This document shows positions 25,436 to 32,701 of a DNA stretch of 64,000 nt, in pieces (position 1 is the stretch's first letter; each line of letters starts with the position of its first letter). The notes under the pieces were generated by a model, which saw nothing but the letters and a program-made list of their open reading frames with translations, was not told where the DNA came from and ran no database searches. The stretch lies in assembly GCA_902764145.1 (NCBI GenBank), contig CACWUS010000001.1, positions 106,910-170,909 of the forward strand, read 5' to 3'. The stretch is from an uncultured Erysipelotrichaceae bacterium. Its GTDB lineage: Bacteria > Bacillota_I > Bacilli_A > RF39 > UBA660. The position numbers were made by a program, and so were the translations under genes.

Positions 25436-26512
25436 ATGAATAAGGAATTAAGAGAAAGAGCTATTGATCATAAATGTCCAAATTGTGGAGCAAAAATAGT
25501 TTTTGTTCCTGAATTAGGAAAATGGAAGTGTGATAACTGCAAGGGAGAGTTTGATTTAGAAACTCTTAAGAAGTACAATAATGCTAGTAGTGCTGAAAAT
25601 AACAAAAATATTGAAGAAGACATTGATACAAATTATGTAGAATATCATTGCAAAAATTGTGGAGCCAAAATAGTAGCTGATGAAAATACTGCTTCAACTT
25701 TTTGTGTCTATTGTGGAAATACAGCAATATTAAAAAGTAAATTATCTGGTAAATTTGCACCTTCTAAAATAATTCCTTTTAAGAAGAGTAAGGATGAGGC
25801 TCTTGAAGCTTTTAAAAATTTGAGTAAAGGAAAACCATTAATGCCAAAGTTTTTCAATAAGAGTGAAAATATTGAAAAGTTATCAGGTGTTTATATACCA
25901 TTTTGGTTGTATTCAATATCAAGTTCTGGAAATATAGATGTTAGTGCTACTAAGGTTATTACTTGGACTAGTGGAGATACTAATTATACTAAAACAGATA
26001 CTTATGATGTTAATAGAGAAGGTAAAATGAAATTTGATAGGATTCCTGTTGATGGTTCCACTCATTTTGAGGATGATTTAATGAATACAATTGAGCCTTT
26101 TAATTATGATGAAATGGTAGATTATAATCATGCATACTTATCTGGTTTTCTTGCAGAAAAATATGATGTTGATAGCTCAAAAGGCGAGGAAGTTGCTAAA
26201 AAGAGAGCAGAAGAGACTATTAAAAATACTTTTCTTGAATCTATTAAAGGGTATGCAAGTACAGTAATCAAAAATTCTAACATTAATAATACTATTGATA
26301 ATATTGAATATGTATTACTTCCAGTATGGATGGTAAATGTTAAGTATAAAGATAAATATTATACTTTTGCTATGAATGCGCAAACAGGTGAATTTATTGG
26401 TGATATTCCAATATCTAAAGAAAGAGCAATTTTATTTGGAATAGGTATTTTCTTAGTAATAGCATTAATTGTTTTATTTATCAGTTTTCTAGTATATAAA
26501 GGAGGTATGTAA
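25436..26512 (+). CDS. Double zinc-ribbon protein with C-terminal membrane helix
   Basis: 358 aa, ATG with AGGTGA. Two zinc ribbons: CPNCGAKI...WKCDNC (approx. 14-36) and CKNCGAKI...FCVYC (approx. 72-93), of the TFIIB-type spacing. A ~200-residue domain follows with FAPSKIIPFKKSK and VYIPFWLYS, a pattern of a conserved but uncharacterised family, and a single C-terminal transmembrane helix (approx. 330-352). The start of the next gene overlaps its stop, and this family is commonly paired with TPM-domain proteins; the pair may act in envelope or membrane-protein quality control (inference). Confidence 0.8.
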   Translation: MNKELRERAIDHKCPNCGAKIVFVPELGKWKCDNCKGEFDLETLKKYNNASSAENNKNIEEDIDTNYVEYHCKNCGAKIVADENTASTFCVYCGNTAILKSKLSGKFAPSKIIPFKKSKDEALEAFKNLSKGKPLMPKFFNKSENIEKLSGVYIPFWLYSISSSGNIDVSATKVITWTSGDTNYTKTDTYDVNREGKMKFDRIPVDGSTHFEDDLMNTIEPFNYDEMVDYNHAYLSGFLAEKYDVDSSKGEEVAKKRAEETIKNTFLESIKGYASTVIKNSNINNTIDNIEYVLLPVWMVNVKYKDKYYTFAMNAQTGEFIGDIPISKERAILFGIGIFLVIALIVLFISFLVYKGGM

Positions 26513-27432
26513 TGAAAAAGATATTACTAGTTTTAATTACTTTCTTATTATTGATTACTCCATTATATGCTGATGAACTAGGTCATAATAGTGATGGGTA
26601 TGAGAGAAATGAATCAAACAATTATGGAGTTAGTAAAAATATTAATGTTGATTCAAATAATATGCAAGATGTTATTAATACACCTTATGTTGATTCAAGT
26701 GAAAAAATATATGATTTTGCAAATATATTAAGTAGTGAAGATGAGAAAGAACTTAAAAATATAATTGATAATTTTATTAATAATACAAATTTAGATTTTG
26801 TATTTGTAAGTGTTGATATGCCTTATTCTGAAGATGAGGAAAATGAGATTTATGCTCAAAATTTTTATGATTATAATGATTTTGGTAAAAATACATTAAA
26901 AAATGGTGGAATTGTATTATATAGAAATGTTTATTCTAGTAATCCATATTATGTTACAGTATATACTGGTGAAGCGCAGTTATATTGTAATGAAAATTGC
27001 TCTGATTATATATTAGATGAAATATATGATAATTTTCATTCTGAAAAATATAAGGAGGGAATAATTCAATATATACATTCTTTTAATACATTTTTTAATA
27101 AAGGATATGACGAAGATAAGTATTATATTGATGAAAATGGTTCTTTAAAAGAAAAAAAATCATTGAATTATATTCCAAGTATCATTTCAGGTGCTTTTGC
27201 AACGTTATTAGGAATGCTTGGATTAGTGAAAAAGAATAAAATGGTTAAGAAAGCTAGTAATGCTAATGATTATTTAGTTAAATCTTCTGTAGAATATATT
27301 AATAAATCTGATAAATTAGTTTCTACTATAACTACACACCATAAAATATCTTCATCTTCAGGAAGTGGTAGTTCTCACAGTGGATTTGGTTCTTCAGGAG
27401 TTGGACACATTAGTGGTGGAAGACACGGTTAA
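26512..27432 (+). CDS. TPM-domain (YgcG-like) membrane protein
   Basis: 306 aa. Signal peptide MKKILLVLITFLLLITPLYA, TPM domain approx. residues 60-200 (VDSSEKIYDFANILSSEDEKEL to GGIVLYRN), a transmembrane helix near 223-240, and a cytoplasmic tail ending in a Ser/Gly/His-rich stretch (SSSSGSGSSHSGFGSSG then HISGGRHG), typical of YgcG. TPM proteins have been linked to protease or phosphatase-like activity and membrane protein turnover. Starts in the stop codon of the zinc-ribbon gene (TAATG). Confidence 0.88.
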   Translation: MKKILLVLITFLLLITPLYADELGHNSDGYERNESNNYGVSKNINVDSNNMQDVINTPYVDSSEKIYDFANILSSEDEKELKNIIDNFINNTNLDFVFVSVDMPYSEDEENEIYAQNFYDYNDFGKNTLKNGGIVLYRNVYSSNPYYVTVYTGEAQLYCNENCSDYILDEIYDNFHSEKYKEGIIQYIHSFNTFFNKGYDEDKYYIDENGSLKEKKSLNYIPSIISGAFATLLGMLGLVKKNKMVKKASNANDYLVKSSVEYINKSDKLVSTITTHHKISSSSGSGSSHSGFGSSGVGHISGGRHG

Positions 27433-27447
27433 TTATTAGGAGGAAAT

Positions 27448-28317
27448 ATGCTTGTAAGTAATAGTTGGAAAGATTATGAGTGTATAGATGCAGGAAATGG
27501 TGAAAAATTAGAACGTTGGGGCGATATAATTTTAAGAAGACCTGATCCTTGGGCACTATGGACTCATAAGGATAATAATATTTGGAATAATTATCATGCT
27601 ATATATCATAGAAATGATAAAGGTGGTGGATACTGGGAAAATGTAAAAAGTTTTTCAGAGTTTTGGACTATAAATTACAAGAATTTAAAGTTTAAAGTTA
27701 GTCCAACTGGATTTAAACATACTGGTTTATTTCCAGAACAGGCTGCTAATTGGGATTTTATTATTTCTAAAATTAAGAGTGCTAATAGAAATATTAAAGT
27801 ACTTAATTTATTTGCATATACAGGGTGTGCAACAATGGCTGCTTCATCTGCAGGAGCTATAGAAGTTGTGCATGTTGATGCATCAATTGGAATGAATGAA
27901 TGGGCTAAAGAGAATGCAAAATTATCTCATTTAGAAAATAATAAAATTAGATATATATGTGATGATTGTTTAAAATTTGTTGAAAGAGAAAAAAGAAGAG
28001 GAAATAGATATGATGCTATAATAATGGATCCACCAACTTATGGAAGAGGTCCATCTAAGGAACTGTGGAGATTTGAAGATAGCTTGAATAAATTAATCGA
28101 TTCTTGCATTGATATTCTAAGTGATAAACCATTATTTTTACTTATTAGTTCATATACTAAAGGAATTACTCCTGAGATTCTTAAAAATGTGTTAATAACT
28201 GCTTGTGATGGTAGACTTGATGGTAAAATTAGTACTGATGAAATAGGTCTTAAGATAACTAAAACTAATATGATACTACCTTGTGGAGTTTATGGAAGGT
28301 GGGAAAGTAATGAATAG
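27448..28317 (+). CDS. Class I SAM-dependent methyltransferase, RlmI/RlmK-like
   Basis: 289 aa, ATG with AGGAGG. Rossmann methyltransferase: VLNLFAYTGCATMAASSAGA (SAM motif I), VVHVDASIGMNEWAKENA (motif II acid), YICDDCLKFVERE (motif III) and the target-binding loop IIMDPPTYGRGP, which matches the DPP(S/T)F motif of 23S rRNA cytosine-5/guanine methyltransferases RlmI/RlmK. Expected substrate is therefore rRNA, but this is by motif only. First of several RNA-modification genes that end at the ABC-F fusion. Confidence 0.85.
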   Translation: MLVSNSWKDYECIDAGNGEKLERWGDIILRRPDPWALWTHKDNNIWNNYHAIYHRNDKGGGYWENVKSFSEFWTINYKNLKFKVSPTGFKHTGLFPEQAANWDFIISKIKSANRNIKVLNLFAYTGCATMAASSAGAIEVVHVDASIGMNEWAKENAKLSHLENNKIRYICDDCLKFVEREKRRGNRYDAIIMDPPTYGRGPSKELWRFEDSLNKLIDSCIDILSDKPLFLLISSYTKGITPEILKNVLITACDGRLDGKISTDEIGLKITKTNMILPCGVYGRWESNE

Positions 28318-28660
28318 TAAAATTATGTTTAAAAGTATATTTGTAGGTATGTTACTTATTATTTTAATTGGTCTTATATTTATTATTTTTGATAAGGCTG
28401 GAACAGGAGCTCATATATATAGTCCATTAGTTTTAAATGATTATAAAATAATTGATGAAACAGCAGATTGTGACAATAATAAATATTTAATATATAGTGA
28501 TGAAAAAAATAATTACTATTTAAATTGTTCTAATAGCAATATATTTATTTTATGGGATGATGGCGCAAGAGATTCTCTTGAATTTGATTTAAAAATTAGT
28601 AAAGTAACAATTGAGTCTTTAATTGAGCATGGATTAAAAGTGGTAAAAGATGAAAAATAA
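28310..28660 (+). CDS. Small single-pass membrane protein
   Basis: 116 aa from ATG 28310, overlapping the methyltransferase end by 8 nt; GGAAGG upstream supports it over an earlier in-frame start at 28283. One transmembrane helix (approx. 7-29), then an acidic ~85-residue extracytoplasmic domain with CDNNKYLIYSDEKNNYYLNC suggesting a disulfide. Overlaps the pseudouridine synthase by 11 nt. Function unknown. Confidence 0.6.
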   Translation: MNSKIMFKSIFVGMLLIILIGLIFIIFDKAGTGAHIYSPLVLNDYKIIDETADCDNNKYLIYSDEKNNYYLNCSNSNIFILWDDGARDSLEFDLKISKVTIESLIEHGLKVVKDEK

Positions 28661-29312
28661 TATTAATATATTATATGAAGATAATCATTTATTAGTGGTT
28701 GAAAAACCAATTAATATTCCTGTTCAAGAGGATAGTAGTCATGATAATGATTTACTAAGTATATTAAAAGAGTATTTAAAACAGAAATATAATAAGCCTG
28801 GAAATGTGTATTTAGGGCTTGTTCATCGGCTTGATAGACCAGTAGGTGGAGTAATGGTTTTTGCTAAAACTAGTAAATGTTCATCAAGACTGTCTGAACA
28901 AATACGAAATAATAAATTAAATAAAATTTACTATGCTGTTGTAGAAAATGAAATAAATAATAGTGGTAAATTAGAAAATTACTTGCTCAAAGATGGCAAA
29001 AAAAATATAGTTAAAGTGGACAAAAATGGTAAAAAGTCAATATTGTATTATGAAAAGGTAAGTGAGAAAAATAAATTAAATTTAATAAAAATTAAACTTG
29101 AGACTGGAAGAAGTCATCAAATTAGAGTACAATTATCCTATAATGGTAATCCATTATATGGAGATCAAAAATATAATAAGAACTCTCATGTTGGTGAACA
29201 ACTTGCTTTATTTGCTAAAAAGTTAGAGTTTTATCATCCAATTAGTAATGAATTAATGAGTTTTGAATTGGATTTACCAGATAGAAAACCATTTAATATG
29301 TTTAAGGAGTAA
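28650..29312 (+). CDS. RluA-family RNA pseudouridine synthase
   Basis: 220 aa. Catalytic motif HRLDRPVGG with Asp62, preceded by LLVVEKP and followed by YYAVVE and the C-terminal RSHQIRVQL...GDQKY, all hallmarks of RluA-type synthases that isomerise uridine in rRNA or tRNA. No S4 domain at the N-terminus, so it is the short single-domain form. In an overlapping run with the methyltransferase and small membrane protein genes. Confidence 0.92.
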   Translation: MKNNINILYEDNHLLVVEKPINIPVQEDSSHDNDLLSILKEYLKQKYNKPGNVYLGLVHRLDRPVGGVMVFAKTSKCSSRLSEQIRNNKLNKIYYAVVENEINNSGKLENYLLKDGKKNIVKVDKNGKKSILYYEKVSEKNKLNLIKIKLETGRSHQIRVQLSYNGNPLYGDQKYNKNSHVGEQLALFAKKLEFYHPISNELMSFELDLPDRKPFNMFKE

Positions 29313-29320
29313 AAGGGAAT

Positions 29321-30115
29321 ATGGAAAAAGAATTTGAAAATGATATTAATTATTTGGATCAACATTTTTTGATTGATAAGTCAATTATCAATGCTTTTAT
29401 AGATGCATCTAAATTAAGTATAAATGAAAATGTTGTTGAAATAGGTCCTGGGAAAGGTGAAATAAGTGATACTATTGCAAGAAGAGTTAATCATTTAACT
29501 TGTATTGAAATAGATAGAAATTTAGAACCATTTATTAATGTATTAAAAGATAGATTTGATAATGTTGATGTAATATATGGAAATGCATTAAATGTTTTTA
29601 TTCCTGATTGTGACAAGATTATTTCTGCTCTTCCATATTCAATAACTGAGCCATTTATTGAAAAACTACTTAGATGTAATTTTAAAGAAGCAATATTAAT
29701 AGTTGGTAAGAAATTTGCAGATAATGTAGTAGAAAAGAAGATGAATAAACTTGCTTTATTAACTAATTCATTCTTTGTTGTTGAAAAAATTATGGATATA
29801 GCTCCAGATGCATTTGATCCAGAACCTAGGGTTATGTCATCTATGATAAGATTAACTCCTATTAAAAGAGAAGATATGAGTCATAGTTTTAAAAAGTTTA
29901 TATTTAGAGAAATGTTCTTTTATAGAGATAGAAAACTTAAGAATAATCTAATGGAATCTTTAATTGAATTTGTTAAATTACATGGCAAAAAATTAACTAA
30001 GAAGGAAAGTAAAGGCATAATAGAAGGATATAATTTACCAAAGGAAATGCTTAATAAAAGAATGGAAAATTTATCTAATGAAGAATATGAAATTTTATAT
30101 AATGCTTTAAAATAA
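29321..30115 (+). CDS. rRNA adenine dimethyltransferase-like protein (Dim1/KsgA/Erm fold)
   Basis: 264 aa. Rossmann methyltransferase of the KsgA/Erm/Dim1 family: QHFLIDKSII (N-terminal substrate motif), VVEIGPGKGEIS (SAM loop, residues 42-46), CIEIDRNLEPF (acid binding ribose), and the C-terminal helical RNA-binding part with DAFDPEPRVMSSMIRL. Two key spots differ: motif III has YGNALN where the family has GDAL (Asn88), and the catalytic NLPY is ALPY (Ala103-Tyr106). Overall it resembles archaeal Dim1 more than KsgA. A canonical KsgA may be elsewhere. It may have reduced or altered activity, or serve an assembly role. Lies 189 nt upstream of the ABC-F fusion gene, separated by a terminator. 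Confidence 0.82.
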   Translation: MEKEFENDINYLDQHFLIDKSIINAFIDASKLSINENVVEIGPGKGEISDTIARRVNHLTCIEIDRNLEPFINVLKDRFDNVDVIYGNALNVFIPDCDKIISALPYSITEPFIEKLLRCNFKEAILIVGKKFADNVVEKKMNKLALLTNSFFVVEKIMDIAPDAFDPEPRVMSSMIRLTPIKREDMSHSFKKFIFREMFFYRDRKLKNNLMESLIEFVKLHGKKLTKKESKGIIEGYNLPKEMLNKRMENLSNEEYEILYNALK

Positions 30116-30134
30116 AGAACGTTAGTTCTTTTTT
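30114..30134 (+). terminator. Intrinsic terminator
   Basis: AAAGAAC (30114-30120), GTTA loop, GTTCTTT (30125-30131), T run; stop codon at the base. Confidence 0.85.
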
Positions 30135-30137
30135 ATT

Positions 30138-30165
30138 TTGAAAAAAATAATAAATATGCTATAAT
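30138..30165 (+). promoter_or_regulatory. Promoter of the ABC-F-APH leader
   Basis: TTGAAA (30138-30143), 16-bp spacer, TATAAT (30160-30165) preceded by TGc. Predicted start near 30172, directly ahead of the leader ribosome site AAGGTGAT (30173-30180). Confidence 0.8.
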
Positions 30166-30183
30166 ACTCTCGAAGGTGATATT

Positions 30184-30240
30184 ATGTGTATATATAAAGA
30201 TACAGTAATTATTTATACAAATAGTATCACACTTTGTTAG
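30184..30240 (+). CDS. 18-aa leader peptide of the ABC-F-APH gene
   Basis: ATG 30184, strong ribosome site AAGGTGAT (30173-30180), TAG at 30238-30240. Encodes MCIYKDTVIIYTNSITLC. Its last codons and stop form the 5' arm of the terminator at 30227-30275. Antibiotic-resistance ABC-F genes (vmlR, vga, lmo0919-type) are commonly preceded by such leaders: an antibiotic-stalled ribosome on the leader blocks the terminator and switches on the gene. Layout, promoter and downstream product all match that mode; inducing drug unknown. Confidence 0.7.
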   Translation: MCIYKDTVIIYTNSITLC

Positions 30241-30275
30241 AATCCTTTAAGATAATAACAAGTGTGAATTTTTTT
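30227..30275 (+). terminator. Attenuator hairpin before the ABC-F-APH gene
   Basis: TCACACTT (30227-30234) pairs with AAGTGTGA (30260-30267); after a bulged T the stem continues GTTA/TAAC (30236-30239 with 30256-30259). Followed by A and seven T (30269-30275). Lies between leader ORF and ABC-F ribosome site. Confidence 0.88.
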
Positions 30276-30296
30276 GCATGTTGAAAATTTAAAGGA
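30243..30296 (+). promoter_or_regulatory. Possible anti-Shine-Dalgarno pairing in the leader
   Basis: TCCTTTAA (30243-30250), in the loop of the terminator hairpin, is the exact complement of TTAAAGGA (30289-30296), which contains the ABC-F ribosome site. When the terminator is disrupted this pairing could hide the start, adding a translational layer. Inferred from complementarity only. Confidence 0.45.
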
Positions 30297-30303
30297 GATA
30301 ATT

Positions 30304-32676
30304 ATGATAGAAATAAGTTTAAATAAAATAAATAAAAATTTTGGTTTTAATAGTGTCTTAAAAGATTTATCTTTTGATATAAAGACTAATGAAAGAGTCG
30401 CATTAATTGGAAGTAATGGATGTGGTAAAAGTACTACATTCAGACTTATTATGGGAGAAGAAATTCCTGATAGTGGAAAAATTAATATTAGAAATGGAGC
30501 TAGTATTGGATATTTAACCCAAATTCCACCACTAGAAAATGATGGCACTAAAGCAATTGACGTGTATTTAAGAGGAATAAATGATTTAATCGAACTTGAA
30601 AATATTATAAATAATTTTGTTAATAATATGGATGATTCAGAAAAATCTATTAAGAAATTATCCAATCTTCAAGAAGAATTTAGGATTAAAGGTGGATATC
30701 AACTAAAGGAAAAGGTTGAGAAGATTAAGCATGGATTTAAATTATCAAATGAATTATTAAATACTGATTATAACTTTTTATCAGGTGGTGAAAAAACAAT
30801 TGTTAATTTGGCTTCACTTATATTATCAAATCCTGATATATTGCTTTTAGATGAGCCAACAAATCATCTAGATATTGAAACTCTAGAATGGTTTGAAGAT
30901 TATCTTAAAAATTATAATGGTACTGTTATAATTGTTAGTCATGATAGATATTTTCTAGATAAAGTTGTAAATAAAATAATTTGTATTGAAAATGGACATG
31001 AAGATATTTATCATGGCAACTATAGTTATTATATGGAAGAATCTGAGAAAAGATTTTTATTACAGTTTCAATCATATAAGAATCAACAAAAAGAAATCAA
31101 AGCTTTAAAGGAAGCAATAATTAGGTTAAAAGAATGGGGTACTAAAAGTGATAATCCAATGTTTTTTAGAAGAGCACATGCGATTGAAAAAAGACTAGAA
31201 AGAATGAATGTGATTGAAAAGCCTAGAGAAAAGAGCGAGCTTAAAATTAATTTATCATTTGAAGAAAGAAGTGCTAATCACGTTTTAACTATTGATAATC
31301 TTGATTTACATATAGGTGATAAGGAATTATTAATTAAGTCAAGTATGAGTGTATATTATAAAGAAAGAGTATGTCTTCTTGGAAAAAATGGAAGTGGGAA
31401 GACCACTTTAATAAAAAATGTTATAAATAATACACACAATTCGATTAAAATAGGTACAAATACTATAATTGGTTATATTCCACAAGAAATTAGATTTGAC
31501 AATGATGATTTGACAATATATGACTATGTTAGACAGTTTTATGTTGGAAGTGAAAGTGAAATTAGAAGTAAGCTTTATAAGTTTTATTTTAGTGAAGAAT
31601 CAATTTATAAGAAATTAAAAAATATTAGTGGTGGTGAAAAGGTTAGAATTAAATTATTAGAATTAATTCTTAAGAAAGCAAATTTTCTAATTTTAGATGA
31701 ACCTACTAATCATATTGATATTGACACAAGAGAAATACTTGAAAATTCATTACTTGAGTTTGACGGAACAATTTTATTTATTTCTCATGATAGATATTTT
31801 ATAAATAAGATAGCTACTAAAATAGTAAGAATTGAAAATAAAAAATTAGTAACTTATGATGGAAATTATGAGAGTATAAAAGAAAAAGAAGATAATAAAA
31901 ATGTTAAGGAAACTAAAAAAGAAATAATAATAAAAGGTAGTAATAGATTAAATGAGTTTTTGAAAGATGCTAATAAAATTGAGGAAATAACTATAGGATG
32001 TAATTCAAATGTATACAAGATACGCAAAAAAAGTAAGGTTTTTTATCTTAAAATTGCAAATCATTTAAGTAAAGAAAGTATGAGATTAGATTATTTAAAT
32101 GATAAAATTAGTGTTCCAGAAAAGGTATTTTATGAAAAATATAATAACAAGTCATATCTTCTAACTAAGGAAGTTAAAGGAGAAATGTTATGTAGTGAAT
32201 ATTTTGAAAACAATCCTTTAATAGGAATTGATATCATAGTTGAAGCATTTAATGCAATTTATAATATAGATTATAGTGATTGTTTATTTGATGAAACTAT
32301 TGATACTAAAATAAAAGAAATAGAGAGTAATTTAGCTAATATTAAAGAAGCTGAAATTGATAAAGATATATTTAATAGATTTCATTCAAAGGAAGCAATT
32401 ATTAGATATTTAAAAGGCAATAAACCAAAACAGATTATTGGGTTTACTCATGGTGATATGTCTTTGCCAAATATATTTGCTCTTAATAATCATTTTAGTG
32501 GTTTAATTGATGTTGGAAACGCGGGTCTTTGTGATATTTATTTTGATTTAGTTATATGTGAAATGTCAATTGAAAGAAATTATGGCAAGGAATATGTAGA
32601 TATTTTCTATGATAAACTTGGTATAGAAAAAGATAAATTTAAAAGTGAATATTATAGAATACTAATGAGTTTATAA
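30304..32676 (+). CDS. ABC-F ATPase fused to APH(3')-like aminoglycoside phosphotransferase
   Basis: 790 aa from ATG 30304 (AAAGGAG at 30291-30297). Residues 1-~535 are a complete ABC-F: Walker A GSNGCGKST (36-44), signature LSGGEK (~160), LLLDEPTNHLD, a helical interdomain linker (~243-306, with the FFRRAHAIEKRLERM pattern of ribosome-protection ABC-Fs), second Walker A GKNGSGKTT (~360), ISGGEK (~441), LILDEPTNHID. No membrane segments. After a Lys/Glu linker without Met, residues ~548-790 match APH(3') kinases: NVYKIRKKSKVFYLKIA (nucleotide Lys), GEMLCSEYFENNP, Brenner motif HGDMSLPN (His716-Asn723) and LIDVGNAG (Asp736), then YFDLVICEMSIERNYG. Catalytic residues are present. ABC-Fs dislodge antibiotics from ribosomes; APH(3') phosphorylates aminoglycosides. 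Fusion of the two is unusual. Dual resistance is inferred; substrates are unknown. Confidence 0.9.
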   Translation: MIEISLNKINKNFGFNSVLKDLSFDIKTNERVALIGSNGCGKSTTFRLIMGEEIPDSGKINIRNGASIGYLTQIPPLENDGTKAIDVYLRGINDLIELENIINNFVNNMDDSEKSIKKLSNLQEEFRIKGGYQLKEKVEKIKHGFKLSNELLNTDYNFLSGGEKTIVNLASLILSNPDILLLDEPTNHLDIETLEWFEDYLKNYNGTVIIVSHDRYFLDKVVNKIICIENGHEDIYHGNYSYYMEESEKRFLLQFQSYKNQQKEIKALKEAIIRLKEWGTKSDNPMFFRRAHAIEKRLERMNVIEKPREKSELKINLSFEERSANHVLTIDNLDLHIGDKELLIKSSMSVYYKERVCLLGKNGSGKTTLIKNVINNTHNSIKIGTNTIIGYIPQEIRFDNDDLTIYDYVRQFYVGSESEIRSKLYKFYFSEESIYKKLKNISGGEKVRIKLLELILKKANFLILDEPTNHIDIDTREILENSLLEFDGTILFISHDRYFINKIATKIVRIENKKLVTYDGNYESIKEKEDNKNVKETKKEIIIKGSNRLNEFLKDANKIEEITIGCNSNVYKIRKKSKVFYLKIANHLSKESMRLDYLNDKISVPEKVFYEKYNNKSYLLTKEVKGEMLCSEYFENNPLIGIDIIVEAFNAIYNIDYSDCLFDETIDTKIKEIESNLANIKEAEIDKDIFNRFHSKEAIIRYLKGNKPKQIIGFTHGDMSLPNIFALNNHFSGLIDVGNAGLCDIYFDLVICEMSIERNYGKEYVDIFYDKLGIEKDKFKSEYYRILMSL

Positions 32677-32701
32677 AAAAAAGAGGGTTTCCTCTTTTTT
32701 A
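32675..32701. terminator. Bidirectional terminator
   Basis: A-rich AAAGAGG (to 32686), GTTT loop, CCTCTTTTTT (32691-32700). Ends both the ABC-F fusion and the convergent 705-aa gene. Confidence 0.88.
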
